Shown: positions 8,289 through 16,483, counted from the stretch's first letter. The stretch: 41,593 nucleotides of DNA from Acholeplasmataceae bacterium (GCA_016934015.1 JAFGTQ010000061.1:1-41593), one strand, 5' to 3'. The notes: generated from the sequence alone by a model not told the origin. Translations and numbers: made by a program.

Positions 8289-8296
8289 CGATTGAT

Positions 8297-9292
8297 TTAA
8301 TTGGTTGAATCTCTTTTAACAATATAATGTGGAAGGATAATTCGAATATTATCAACTTCCTTATTATTCATTAATTTCGTGAGTAAACGCATCGATACAG
8401 CGCCAATATCATAAACTGGAATATCAATGGATGTTAAGTTTGGTCTAGAAAGTAATGAATATTTTGTGTTTTGGAATCCTGCAATTGCTAAGTCTTTTGG
8501 TACATCTCGACCATTATCTCTCGCAATATTCATAAACGACACTGCAATTGAATCACGGACACCAATGGCTGCATCGACCCTTTTATCACTAAAGAATGTC
8601 GAAAAGTGTTGACGATTGATTAAGGTATCACCACTAGTTCTAAAGATTTTAGGTTCCATGCCAGCTTCTTGCATTGCACGTGTATATCCAGCTTCTTTTT
8701 TATCATTCACTGAATAGCGTCGTGCTGTGCTAAGTAAGTAAATATTTTCTCTTTGATCATCGATTAATAATTTTGTAATTTCATAACCAGCTTTTTCATA
8801 GTCAATAGAAACTGTTGGAACATCTGGATCATCGGATACAACATTTGCAAACACAAATGGAATGCTATTTCCCGTGAACATTTTTTTAATTTCATTGACA
8901 CGCATTTCAGAAAGTTCGTCATTTAAGTACAATACACCATCCACTTGTTCAGCAACAATGTTATGCAATGTGTCAATGACATCCATATCTTCACGCACAG
9001 AAAAAAGTTTAATCGAATAATGATAATTTTGTGCAATATCACTAATTCCACCAAGCATTTCAGCAACAGAAGCTCTTGTAATATCTGATATCACAACACC
9101 AACTGTAGTTGTTTTTCTGCTTGCTAATCCGCGTGCGATAACATTGGGACGATATCCAAGTTCTTTGATGACCTTTAAGACCCGTTGTCTCGTTTCATCT
9201 TTTACTTTTTCTGGATTATTCAATACTCTAGATACCGTTGCTAACGATACACCTGCACCACGAGCCACGTCATAAATGGTCGCATTAATCAT
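8297..9292 (-). CDS. ccpA: LacI-family regulator, CcpA-like
   Basis: A DNA-binding repressor/activator. CcpA acts with HPr phosphorylated on Ser46 to control carbon genes at cre sites. The 331 residues start with IYDVARGAGVSLATVSRV (helix-turn-helix, residues 6-23) and the hinge helix YRPNVIARGLASRKTTTVGV (47-66). Both are very close to Bacillus CcpA as I know it. A periplasmic-binding-protein core follows. The C-terminal core has diverged more, so another LacI subfamily cannot be excluded. The ATG at 9292 is preceded by AAGGTGAG. Its promoter overlaps a cre-like site, which suggests autoregulation, and an HPr-like partner is encoded at 18591-18836. Confidence 0.8.
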   Translation of the reverse strand: MINATIYDVARGAGVSLATVSRVLNNPEKVKDETRQRVLKVIKELGYRPNVIARGLASRKTTTVGVVISDITRASVAEMLGGISDIAQNYHYSIKLFSVREDMDVIDTLHNIVAEQVDGVLYLNDELSEMRVNEIKKMFTGNSIPFVFANVVSDDPDVPTVSIDYEKAGYEITKLLIDDQRENIYLLSTARRYSVNDKKEAGYTRAMQEAGMEPKIFRTSGDTLINRQHFSTFFSDKRVDAAIGVRDSIAVSFMNIARDNGRDVPKDLAIAGFQNTKYSLLSRPNLTSIDIPVYDIGAVSMRLLTKLMNNKEVDNIRIILPHYIVKRDSTN

Positions 9293-9330
9293 GGATACTC
9301 ACCTTCTTTTCTACATATGAATTCATGTTC

Positions 9331-9359
9331 ATTTTAACACAACATGTAAAGGCTTTCAA
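9331..9359 (-). promoter_or_regulatory. Promoter of the ccpA-like gene with an overlapping cre-like site
   Basis: TTGAAA (complement of 9354-9359), 17 bases, TAAAAT (complement of 9331-9336) with an extended TGT. The minus-strand TTGAAAGCCTTTACA (9345-9359) fits the cre consensus WTGNAANCGNWNNCW with one mismatch, in the central CG, and covers the -35. A bound regulator would block the promoter. Confidence 0.55.
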
Positions 9360-9390
9360 GTTATTTATGAAAATATTTTCATTCGCTTAC

Positions 9391-9416
9391 AAAAAAATAA
9401 GGAGGCCTTGGCCTCC
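9391..9416 (-). terminator. Intrinsic terminator of rplS
   Basis: GC-rich stem GGAGGC/GCCTCC (9401-9406 with 9411-9416) and, on the minus strand, a T-rich tail from the A-run at 9391-9397. The rplS stop lies 4 bases upstream. Confidence 0.85.
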
Positions 9417-9419
9417 CTA

Positions 9420-9782
9420 TTAAACGGAACGTTTTTCTTTGATTCTTGATGCTTTTGCTGATAATGTACGGATGTAGTTAAGTTTAGCTCTTCTAACTTT
9501 ACCGAATCTTGCTACTTCAATCCGATCAATGGATGGTGAATGTACAGGGAATGTACGTTCTACACCAATGCCATATGAAACTTTACGTACTGTAAATGTT
9601 TCTGAAATTCCGCCACCTTGTCTTTTTATCACGAGACCTTCGAATAATTGTAGACGTTCGCGGTTTCCTTCTTTAATCTTAACGTATACTTTAACAGTAT
9701 CACCAGAATTAAAAGTTGGAACTTCTTTTATATAGGATTGAGTGATTTGTGCAATCAGCGCTTGCCCTTTTAATCTTGCCAT
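9420..9782 (-). CDS. rplS: Ribosomal protein L19
   Basis: L19 lies at the 30S-50S interface. The 120-residue protein matches the family throughout, with [13 protein letters not shown], the LFEGLVI segment and [13 protein letters not shown]. It is transcribed after trmD but has its own consensus-like promoter and a leader with a hairpin, plus a terminator just downstream. The ribosome site is unusual: GAGAGTGA in a 14-base stretch identical to that before rpsP. Confidence 0.98.
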   Translation of the reverse strand: MARLKGQALIAQITQSYIKEVPTFNSGDTVKVYVKIKEGNRERLQLFEGLVIKRQGGGISETFTVRKVSYGIGVERTFPVHSPSIDRIEVARFGKVRRAKLNYIRTLSAKASRIKEKRSV

Positions 9783-9804
9783 GTTCGACTCACTCTCTTT
9801 CTTC

Positions 9805-9842
9805 CAATGTTCTTATCGATCTTTTTTGACAGCGGACCATTG
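9805..9842 (-). promoter_or_regulatory. Hairpin in the rplS leader, possible L19 autoregulatory site
   Basis: Arms GACCATTG (9835-9842) and CAATGTTC (9805-9812) pair over 8 positions with one mismatch around a 22-base loop. The hairpin ends one base before the start of the 14-base ribosome-site element. L19 leaders are known in Firmicutes. I cannot confirm this is one without a covariance search. Confidence 0.4.
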
Positions 9843-9862
9843 TGTTTTTTTAAGGCCAATTT

Positions 9863-9891
9863 ATTATATCAAAGTTATCGAAAACATGCAA
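9863..9891 (-). promoter_or_regulatory. Promoter of rplS
   Basis: TTGCAT (complement of 9886-9891), 17 bases, TATAAT (complement of 9863-9868) with an extended TGA. The transcript would begin near 9856. Confidence 0.75.
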
Positions 9892-9910
9892 CCATGATTT
9901 CTTATAGCTT

Positions 9911-10639
9911 TCATACCTTTTTTGAATTGCTTTTTATTTCTTCGATTTTTTTTGCTTGAACATCTGATTTTTTGATGTTTTTAAGCAAATCCGATCGTTT
10001 TAAAACCGTATTTTTTAGTCGCATTTCTTCGCGCCATTTCATGATTTCTTGATGATTTCCTGATAATAAAACTTCTGGAACAAGATGCCCTTTATAATCG
10101 TTTGGTTTTGTATATTGAGGATATTTCAACCAACCATTTTGCAAAGAATCTTCTTCTGATGAATCTTCATGAATCACACCAGGAACCAATCGAATCACTG
10201 CATCTGAAACAATCATCGCTGGAATTTCACCACCGGTTAATACATAATCTCCAATAGATAATTCTTCATCAATATAGTTTTCTATACGTGCATCAATACC
10301 CTCATAATGACCACAAATTAAAATAATGTGAGATTCTTTAGCTAGTTTAATTGCTTTTTTTTGCGTAAACTTTTTCCCTTGTGGAGAAAGCAATATTACT
10401 TTGGAGTTTTTCTCTCTTAATTTTGTAATTGCATCGTCTAACGGTTGCAATGTCATCAGCATTCCTGCGCCACCCCCATAAGGAGTGTCATCAACTTTTT
10501 TGTGCTTGTTTTTCGAATAGTCTCTCAATTGATGTGCATTGATGGATACGATTTTCTGTTCAATCGCTCGCTTAATGATTGATGTTTCTAAAAAGGGGTT
10601 AAAAAACTCAGGAAAAATCGTAATAATATCAATTTTCAT
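9911..10639 (-). CDS. trmD: tRNA (guanine-37-N1)-methyltransferase
   Basis: TrmD methylates G37 next to the anticodon and prevents frameshifting. The 242-residue protein has the N-terminal KIDIITIFPEFF, the substrate loop DDTPYGGGAGM, and the SAM-binding trefoil knot with GHYEGIDARI and SIGDYVLTGGE. The lysine-rich tail (about 215-242) is a little longer than I expect. It overlaps rimM by 4 bases (ATGA), so translation is probably coupled. It is the last gene of the rpsP-khpA-rimM-trmD operon, the classic Firmicutes order. Confidence 0.97.
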   Translation of the reverse strand: MKIDIITIFPEFFNPFLETSIIKRAIEQKIVSINAHQLRDYSKNKHKKVDDTPYGGGAGMLMTLQPLDDAITKLREKNSKVILLSPQGKKFTQKKAIKLAKESHIILICGHYEGIDARIENYIDEELSIGDYVLTGGEIPAMIVSDAVIRLVPGVIHEDSSEEDSLQNGWLKYPQYTKPNDYKGHLVPEVLLSGNHQEIMKWREEMRLKNTVLKRSDLLKNIKKSDVQAKKIEEIKSNSKKV

Positions 10640-11124
10640 AAAAGTCCCTCAATAGGTTTAATGATAATTCTATCTTCTAAAACATCATCGATGAATGCTT
10701 CATTAAAAGGAACTAATACTTTCTTTTTCTCCATGGTTTCAATCTCTAAAAGATGTCCCTGGGGTACAGGAATAATACTAATGACTGTTCCTAATTTGTG
10801 ATTATCTTGATCATAAACGATTAAATCAATTAAGTCGCTATAATGATAGTCGTCATCTTCAAGTTCATCATCAATAGATTCGTCACTGAATAAGTCAAAT
10901 CCCTTAAATGGTTCAATATGATTAATATCATCAATACCCTTGAACTTAACAATCAATATATTCTTCTGGGTGCGGATGCGTTCGATTGTGAAAAATTTCT
11001 TTTCTTGTTTATTTAAAAGATAAATTTCTTTACCGACACTAAAACGGTTAAAATCACTCATATTGAAGATTTTAACCTCGCCTTTGATGCCATGTGTGTT
11101 CGTGATCTTTCCGATCTTATACAT
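10636..11124 (-). CDS. rimM: 16S rRNA processing protein RimM
   Basis: RimM binds S19 and assists maturation of the 30S head. The 162-residue protein opens with IGKITNTHGIKGEVKI (residues 4-19). It has an acidic linker (about 80-93) and a PRC-barrel C-terminal half around YHYSDLIDLIVYD. AAAGGATG precedes the start. It overlaps trmD by 4 bases and lies 13 bases after khpA. Confidence 0.95.
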   Translation of the reverse strand: MYKIGKITNTHGIKGEVKIFNMSDFNRFSVGKEIYLLNKQEKKFFTIERIRTQKNILIVKFKGIDDINHIEPFKGFDLFSDESIDDELEDDDYHYSDLIDLIVYDQDNHKLGTVISIIPVPQGHLLEIETMEKKKVLVPFNEAFIDDVLEDRIIIKPIEGLL

Positions 11125-11137
11125 TTTAAATCATCCT

Positions 11138-11386
11138 TTAGAATGAATCAATATCGATTTGGACACGCTTGCCTTCTTTTGAAGCACCTGCATATACGAT
11201 GGTACGCATCGCGCTCGCGATTTTTCCACCTTTTCCAATGACACGACCAAGATCTGCTTCATTAACTAAAAGCTGAATTGTGATAGTTTCTTGATCATTC
11301 GAAATGATTTTAACGAGAACATCATCAGGGTTCACGACTAATGGCACGATCATATTTTTGATTAATTTTTCAAAATCAACTGCCAT
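11138..11386 (-). CDS. khpA: KH-domain RNA-binding protein KhpA
   Basis: A small single-KH RNA-binding protein that in Firmicutes pairs with KhpB/EloR. The 82-residue protein is essentially one KH domain with the GxxG loop as GKGG (51-54) in LGRVIGKGGKIASAMRTI. The ribosome site AAAGGGGGAA is strong. Its place between rpsP and rimM is the conserved position. Confidence 0.95.
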   Translation of the reverse strand: MAVDFEKLIKNMIVPLVVNPDDVLVKIISNDQETITIQLLVNEADLGRVIGKGGKIASAMRTIVYAGASKEGKRVQIDIDSF

Positions 11387-11404
11387 GATAAGTTCCCCCT
11401 TTTG

Positions 11405-11647
11405 TTATTTTCCAATAACGTCGTATTTTTTGAATAGGCTACGTACGGTTTCAGTTGGTTGTGCGCCATTTCCTAACCATTTTTGGACCTTTTCAGCATC
11501 TACAGAAACCTTGCCAATGAGCGGATCATATGTACCAAGAATTTCTAGGAATCTACCATCTCTCGCGCGATTTGATTCACTTGCTACGACGCGATAAAAT
11601 GGGCGCTTGTTTGAACCAAAACGTTGCAAACGTAATTTAACTGCCAT
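11405..11647 (-). CDS. rpsP: Ribosomal protein S16
   Basis: S16 binds 16S rRNA early in 30S assembly. The 80-residue product starts [21 protein letters not shown], typical of the family. An in-frame ATG three codons upstream is less likely, because the GAGAGTGA ribosome site is 5 bases before 11647. It is first in the operon with khpA, rimM and trmD. The GAGAGTGA element is shared with rplS. Confidence 0.97.
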   Translation of the reverse strand: MAVKLRLQRFGSNKRPFYRVVASESNRARDGRFLEILGTYDPLIGKVSVDAEKVQKWLGNGAQPTETVRSLFKKYDVIGK

Positions 11648-11682
11648 GTTGTTCACTCTCTTTCTTTTTAATATCCACTACT

Positions 11683-11710
11683 ATTATAATGAAAAAACAT
11701 TCACTGTCAA
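11683..11710 (-). promoter_or_regulatory. Promoter of the rpsP-khpA-rimM-trmD operon
   Basis: TTGACA (complement of 11705-11710), 16 bases, TATAAT (complement of 11683-11688). It begins about 20 bases after the ylbG stop, in place of any visible terminator. Confidence 0.8.
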
Positions 11711-11728
11711 GTATTTTTGCTTAACAGT

Positions 11729-11956
11729 TTAAAAATTTAAATTTTCATCATACATATTGGATTGACTGATTTGTTTAAAGCCTTTGACTTCTTTCAATTG
11801 TTTTTTTAGATTTTGTTCGATATCTTTATCGCCGTAGACAATTGCATAACTTGATTTTTCTGAAACATATGCGATATCAACAGGTAGAGTTTTTAATTTT
11901 TCAACAACTTTTTTCCCCTGGAAAAATACGATGTAAGCCATACGATTAGCGTACAT
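11729..11956 (-). CDS. ylbG: YlbG family protein (UPF0298)
   Basis: A small conserved Firmicutes protein of unknown biochemical role, almost always next to ylbF. The 75-residue product keeps the core YIVFFQGKKVVEKL, the YVSEKSSYAIVYGD segment and the basic region after it. I chose the ATG at 11956, giving MYANRMAYIVF with GGAGG upstream. The longer frame adds 12 residues that overlap ylbF more. It overlaps the 3' end of ylbF by 11 bases. Confidence 0.85.
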   Translation of the reverse strand: MYANRMAYIVFFQGKKVVEKLKTLPVDIAYVSEKSSYAIVYGDKDIEQNLKKQLKEVKGFKQISQSNMYDENLNF

Positions 11957-12338
11957 GACAACTACCTCCTTTTTTGATAATGCCAAATACATCTGGTGTT
12001 TTTATATGTGAAGAAACGACTTCAGTTAGTTCTGCCAAAAATGCATTGATCTCAGTTTGCAGAGTTTTTTCTAAAAGAACGTATCGTTTCATTTCTTCAG
12101 TTTCATAAAGTTTTCTTTTTGTGTCCGAAAGTAAATTTGAATACTTTTTAAAATCAGGATGATACGTACCGCCATCTTGCATCATTTGAGTGTATGATTC
12201 CTTCGCTTGATTAAAGACGTTAATTTCATGGTCATATTTTTTACTAATTTCTTGATTTAGTGTTTTCATTTCTATATAATTTTGGTCTTTTAAGATTTCA
12301 TCAAGAACTTGATAAGCTTGAATAATGATTTCTGTCAT
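11946..12338 (-). CDS. ylbF: YlbF family regulator
   Basis: YlbF in Bacillus is part of the Y-complex (YlbF, YmcA, YaaT) that guides RNase Y, and it affects competence and sporulation. The 130-residue protein is almost all helical and ends in GGSCHVR, with a cysteine at 127, a position where this family often carries metal- or cluster-binding cysteines. Its ATG directly follows the rsuA stop (TAAATG). The partner genes ymcA and yaaT are not in this window. Confidence 0.85.
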   Translation of the reverse strand: MTEIIIQAYQVLDEILKDQNYIEMKTLNQEISKKYDHEINVFNQAKESYTQMMQDGGTYHPDFKKYSNLLSDTKRKLYETEEMKRYVLLEKTLQTEINAFLAELTEVVSSHIKTPDVFGIIKKGGSCHVR

Positions 12339-13022
12339 TTAAAGTTCTTCCTTCCTAAATGGATAATAATGTCCTTCTGTTAAATCTCTTAAGTTAAGAT
12401 TTCCGATTTGAATCCGCTTTAATTTTATCACATCATATCCCAATGATTGAAACATGCGCTTCACTTGGTGAAACTTACCCGTATCAATCGTTAATGTGAC
12501 AAGATGATTACTAACTTTTATATGTTTCGCTTTTGCTAAATATGGTTCATTAAACTCATCTTTAATCATGACACCCTCAATTAAACTCTCTTGGTCAACA
12601 AAGATCCGATTCAATGTCACTTCATAGACTTTATCTAAATGTTTTTTGGGGTGAGTAACTTCATGAACGAATTTACCATCTGTTGTTAAAATCAATAATC
12701 CTTCAGCATCCAAATCTAATCGTCCTGCAATTTTAAAATTGAAATGATCAAAAGGTGCTTTTAATAATGAAAAAACAGTTTGATGCATCGTATCTTTATG
12801 CGCAGACAAATATCCTTTAGGCTTATATAAAACTAAATTCATATTTTTAAAATAAGGAATAAGTTCTCCATCAATCATTAATTCATTTTGGTCAGGATCA
12901 AAATGATAGTCACTCTCTTTTATGACTTGCCCATTAATCATAACTTCATGAGTCAAAAGAAATTTTTTAACCATGCTTCTTCGTTCAATTTTTATGTCAC
13001 TTAAATGCTTATCGATTCGCAT
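12339..13022 (-). CDS. rsuA: 16S rRNA pseudouridine synthase, RsuA family
   Basis: Converts a specific uridine of small-subunit rRNA (U516 in E. coli) to pseudouridine. The 227-residue protein begins with an S4 RNA-binding domain (MRIDKHLSDI, about 1-55). The catalytic GRLDLDAEGLLI follows with Asp103. The start at 13022 is supported by AAAGGAGA 8 bases upstream; the longer frame runs into the divergent def gene. Specificity for U516 is inferred from the RsuA-type layout. It is first in an rsuA-ylbF-ylbG operon. Confidence 0.92.
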   Translation of the reverse strand: MRIDKHLSDIKIERRSMVKKFLLTHEVMINGQVIKESDYHFDPDQNELMIDGELIPYFKNMNLVLYKPKGYLSAHKDTMHQTVFSLLKAPFDHFNFKIAGRLDLDAEGLLILTTDGKFVHEVTHPKKHLDKVYEVTLNRIFVDQESLIEGVMIKDEFNEPYLAKAKHIKVSNHLVTLTIDTGKFHQVKRMFQSLGYDVIKLKRIQIGNLNLRDLTEGHYYPFRKEEL

Positions 13023-13037
13023 GTGAAATCTCCTTTG

Positions 13038-13046
13038 TGGTATAAT
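13038..13046 (+). promoter_or_regulatory. Extended -10 promoter for def
   Basis: TGG-TATAAT (TATAAT 13041-13046), 20 bases before the def start. The -35 is poor. It lies in the 43-base gap shared with the divergent rsuA gene. Confidence 0.55.
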
Positions 13047-13065
13047 AAAGAGTGAGGTGTTAACT

Positions 13066-13638
13066 ATGATTTTAATGAAAGATATCATCCGTGAAGGACA
13101 TAAAACTTTAGAAATTGTGGCAAAAGAAGTCAAATTGCCACTCACAAAAGCAGATAAAAAATTGTTAATTGACTTAATGGAATATGTTCAAAATTCTCAA
13201 AATGATGAACTGTGTGAAACATATGGTCTAAGACCCGCTGTTGGAATTGCTGCACCTCAAGTCAATGTTTCAAAGAGAATGTTTGTCGCTCATGTACATG
13301 ATTTTGATGGCATCTTATATTCACATGCATTAATCAATCCGAAAATCACAAAAAGAAGCCAAGATCTTATTTATGTTCCTGGAGGGGAAGGCTGTCTATC
13401 TGTCGATCGTGAAACTGAAGGATTAACGCCACGTTATCAATCAATTGTTATGGAAGCTCTAAGATACGATATCCCTAGTGATCAAGTCATGCCAGTTGAA
13501 TTACATCTTGAAGGTTATGTTGGTATTGTTTTTCAACATGAACTTGACCATCTGGATGGTATATTGTTTACGACAAAATTATTCCCTGAATTACCGCATG
13601 CAAAACCAGCTTTTGAATTACTTGAAGACAACTCTTAA
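13066..13638 (+). CDS. def: Peptide deformylase (type 2)
   Basis: Removes the formyl group from nascent proteins; a metal-dependent cytosolic enzyme. The 190-residue product carries the three motifs GIAAPQ (60-65), EGCLS with ligand Cys110 (108-112) and HELDH (158-162). The extra length between the first two is typical of Gram-positive type 2 enzymes. The ATG at 13066 has GTGAGGTG upstream; a GTG nine bases earlier would bury that site. The 3' end overlaps the convergent TIM-barrel gene by 21 bases, with no terminator between them. Confidence 0.97.
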   Translation: MILMKDIIREGHKTLEIVAKEVKLPLTKADKKLLIDLMEYVQNSQNDELCETYGLRPAVGIAAPQVNVSKRMFVAHVHDFDGILYSHALINPKITKRSQDLIYVPGGEGCLSVDRETEGLTPRYQSIVMEALRYDIPSDQVMPVELHLEGYVGIVFQHELDHLDGILFTTKLFPELPHAKPAFELLEDNS

Positions 13639-14517
13639 TACTTTAATTTGATTGTCTGTAATGTCTTCAATGTTTATCTTTTTATCAGGCTCATTTGGAT
13701 AAAGTCTCTTTTGAAGCGTTTGGATATAAAGTTCCTTACGCTTTTTTTCTTTGCCTAAGATTCGTTTGAAAAACCCTAACTTTTCGGGCTCAAATACTAA
13801 ATGATTTTCTTTAAAATCATGATCAGCAACTACAATCCCGTCAAACCGATCTCTAATCAATCGTTTGAAAAGATTGAGCATATCTGTCTTTCCATACCCA
13901 AGGAGTTGAGGTTGTCCATTAAGATCTTGATCTTTTGCAAAAAAGGCTAACATATATTTTTTTAATAATCGATATGATGTGGTCGATGATTCGCCATTTC
14001 TCATCATCATCACCGGATCAAAAGCTATCTTTAACGCCTCAGTTTTTAATTTTTTAAAGATATAGGCATAAACATTTGATTTATAGTTTAAAGATGGTTT
14101 GATGATGATTGTTTTTCGATTAATAAGTGCTTGTTCAATAAATGGTTCTAATATTTTTTCAATAACTTTAATTTCCTTAATACAATCATGAAATATAGGT
14201 AATTCAAATAATAAATAATCAACTTTTAGTTTTGTTGAAAATTTAACCATATACTTGAATTGATCAAGAGCTTCTGCATGTTTCTTTCTAGATTCAATCG
14301 GAAAGGGTTCAATCATTGTATCAATCATTGAAATCTCTATTTTTTCTTGTTTTAATTTTAATTGCAAATCATGAATGTCTTGATCGTTCATTTCAATTAA
14401 AGGTCTACCGTCGTATGTTCTTAAAGCAATCGCTGTTAATTGATTTCTTTTTAGAATTTCGATTGTATCCACTAATGATTTCTTTTCATCAAAAAAACCA
14501 GTCATTATAAGTTTCAT
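13618..14517 (-). CDS. Sugar phosphate isomerase/epimerase-like TIM-barrel protein
   Basis: Likely an AP-endonuclease-2/xylose-isomerase type TIM barrel. The 299-residue protein shows alternating strands and helices starting MKLIMTGFFDE, a mid-protein IAFDPVMMMRNGES, and LLGYGKTDMLNLFKRL before FDGIVVADHD. The metal ligands of true epimerases are not all obvious, so the reaction is unknown. The ATG at 14517 overlaps the TGA of the methyltransferase by 4 bases (ATGA) and has GGAGGGTG upstream, so translation is probably coupled. It is third in the thiI operon. The 3' ends of this gene and def overlap tail to tail. Confidence 0.6.
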   Translation of the reverse strand: MKLIMTGFFDEKKSLVDTIEILKRNQLTAIALRTYDGRPLIEMNDQDIHDLQLKLKQEKIEISMIDTMIEPFPIESRKKHAEALDQFKYMVKFSTKLKVDYLLFELPIFHDCIKEIKVIEKILEPFIEQALINRKTIIIKPSLNYKSNVYAYIFKKLKTEALKIAFDPVMMMRNGESSTTSYRLLKKYMLAFFAKDQDLNGQPQLLGYGKTDMLNLFKRLIRDRFDGIVVADHDFKENHLVFEPEKLGFFKRILGKEKKRKELYIQTLQKRLYPNEPDKKINIEDITDNQIKVLRVVFK

Positions 14518-15221
14518 GACACCCTCCATTGGTACATCAATATACCACCTGCAACGCTAACATTTAAACTTTCAACTTTTTGAGTTTGAATTGTATAAAA
14601 TCCATTACAAAGCTTTTTCGTTTCATCACTTAAGCCATGGCCTTCATTGCCTAAAACAAGCCCTAATTTGTCATTTTTTATTTCGTGATTTTCTCCATGA
14701 GCATCCGCACCAATGATGATATATCCCTTATTTTTATAAGATGCAATCATCTCAAGAATGGGTCCTCTAACCAGTTCAACATCAAAAATCGATCCTTTGG
14801 CTGCTCTAATGGTTTTGTCATTATAAAAATCCGTGGATTTATGGCTTGCAATCACTTGATGAAAACCAAATGCAGCCGCTGAACGAATGAGTGCTCCCAA
14901 ATTATCTGGATCTTGAATATCATCTAAAAATAAAACACGTTTACTTTGAATTTTTAGAGTATTAAATTTGCATACTGCAAATGTATCAATCAAAGTCTCA
15001 GTAAATTGTAATTCTTTCATTAAAGCGATATCGATGAGTGTTCCTTGAGCTGTTTGGTTTGATGTGACAATTTCTTCAATAAGTGATGCTTGTTTCGCTT
15101 TCTCAATTTGATGTTCACCAAACACTAAAAAACGCGAAAATTCATCACGGTATTTCTTAGTTTTTAATTTCATCCAATATTTAAATTTAGCGTTTTGTTT
15201 CGATGTTATCACATCAATCAC
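14514..15221 (-). CDS. TrmH/SpoU-family RNA 2'-O-methyltransferase
   Basis: A SAM-dependent ribose methyltransferase with a knotted fold acting on rRNA or tRNA. All three SPOUT motifs are visible in 235 residues: DDIQDPDNLGALIRSAAAFG, LVLGNEGHGLS, and VESLNVSVAGGILMY at the C terminus. An N-terminal substrate-binding segment begins ITSKQNAKFKYW, as in RlmB/TsnR-like proteins. The target nucleotide cannot be read from sequence. It overlaps thiI by 8 bases and the TIM-barrel gene by 4. Confidence 0.9.
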   Translation of the reverse strand: MIDVITSKQNAKFKYWMKLKTKKYRDEFSRFLVFGEHQIEKAKQASLIEEIVTSNQTAQGTLIDIALMKELQFTETLIDTFAVCKFNTLKIQSKRVLFLDDIQDPDNLGALIRSAAAFGFHQVIASHKSTDFYNDKTIRAAKGSIFDVELVRGPILEMIASYKNKGYIIIGADAHGENHEIKNDKLGLVLGNEGHGLSDETKKLCNGFYTIQTQKVESLNVSVAGGILMYQWRVS

Positions 15222-16467
15222 TACTTTCTTTTACATAAGATTCAATCGCATCAACTACTGAAAACCCATAATCTCCTAAATTAAGATTTATATCATGATA
15301 GATTTCAACAGTTTTTATCATTTTCGTGGTCTCTTCAATCATCTTTTCATAATCAAATGATTGCTCATACTTTTTCGCATAAACTTCCATTGGTTTTGTG
15401 ACAGGTGATTTTGGTAAATATATACTGCAACAATCATTAAAAGGTTGAATCGAAATCTCAAAAGTCTTTATCGATTTTGATATTTTAATGATATCCGTTT
15501 TGTCCATAGTAACAAGTGGTCTTAAAATTGGAATTTTTGTAACAGCTTCAACAACACTTAAACTTTGTAAGGTTTGGCTTGCGACTTGACCAATTGAATC
15601 ACCATTAACAATGGCTAAACTTTTAATTTTTTTCGAATATTTCTCAGCGATACGATACATCATGCGGCGCATGACGGTAATAATGTAAGGATCAAAAACA
15701 TTTGCTAAAATAGCTTCATGAATATTTTTAAAAGGTACGATATGCAACTTAAGTTGACCAGTTAACGTATACTTCGACAAAACTTTTGATAATTCAATAA
15801 CTTTCTGAGCAGATTCAATCGGTGTTAATGGTGTAGATTCAAAATGGATAAGTTCAAGGTCAAGTCCTTGTTTCATTGCTAAATAACCAGCAACTGGACT
15901 ATCAATACCGCCACTTAACATGAGTAAAGCTTTTCCTCCGGTACCATATGGATAACCACCAGCGCCTTTTATTTGTTTCAAATAAATGTAGGCATAATCT
16001 TTTCTAACTTCAATGTTCAATACTTCTTCAGGTTGATGAACATCAACGACATATTTGCGTTTTGCACCTGCTAAAATCGGTCCAGAAATCATTTTAGATA
16101 GTTCTTGACTCGTATATGGAAAAGTTTTATCAACACGTTTAGATTCGATTTTAATCGTAATCATCGGAACTGTAGCTTCTTGGTCTAAAACATAAGTCCC
16201 ACAAGAAATCATAGAATCTAAATCAGGACTTGAGACATAAACAATACTAAATGAATGAATGCCCTGTATAGATTTTAAATCCTCAACAATTTTATTTTCG
16301 TCTGCTTCTTGATAATCAATAAAAATGCGATCATGTCGAAACTCACATTGCACGTCATATGGATTCAGTTTTAATCTCACATGCGCATGCAACCGCTTAA
16401 TGAAATAGCCAATATTTTTTCCCTTCAGCATTAAATCACCAAAGCGGATTAGAATTTTCTTCTTCAT
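15214..16467 (-). CDS. thiI: tRNA 4-thiouridine synthetase ThiI
   Basis: ThiI adenylates U8 of tRNA and inserts sulfur to give s4U; some ThiI proteins also serve thiamine synthesis. The 417-residue protein has the ferredoxin-like N terminus, a THUMP domain (about 60-165) and a PP-loop SGGIDS at 185-190. It ends without a rhodanese domain, as in Firmicutes. A paired cysteine occurs in PFNDCCSIYLP. A sulfur donor could come from SufS in this window, but that is inference. It leads an operon with a methyltransferase and a TIM-barrel gene. Confidence 0.95.
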   Translation of the reverse strand: MKKKILIRFGDLMLKGKNIGYFIKRLHAHVRLKLNPYDVQCEFRHDRIFIDYQEADENKIVEDLKSIQGIHSFSIVYVSSPDLDSMISCGTYVLDQEATVPMITIKIESKRVDKTFPYTSQELSKMISGPILAGAKRKYVVDVHQPEEVLNIEVRKDYAYIYLKQIKGAGGYPYGTGGKALLMLSGGIDSPVAGYLAMKQGLDLELIHFESTPLTPIESAQKVIELSKVLSKYTLTGQLKLHIVPFKNIHEAILANVFDPYIITVMRRMMYRIAEKYSKKIKSLAIVNGDSIGQVASQTLQSLSVVEAVTKIPILRPLVTMDKTDIIKISKSIKTFEISIQPFNDCCSIYLPKSPVTKPMEVYAKKYEQSFDYEKMIEETTKMIKTVEIYHDINLNLGDYGFSVVDAIESYVKESSD

Positions 16468-16483
16468 GAAATCACCATTCTTT

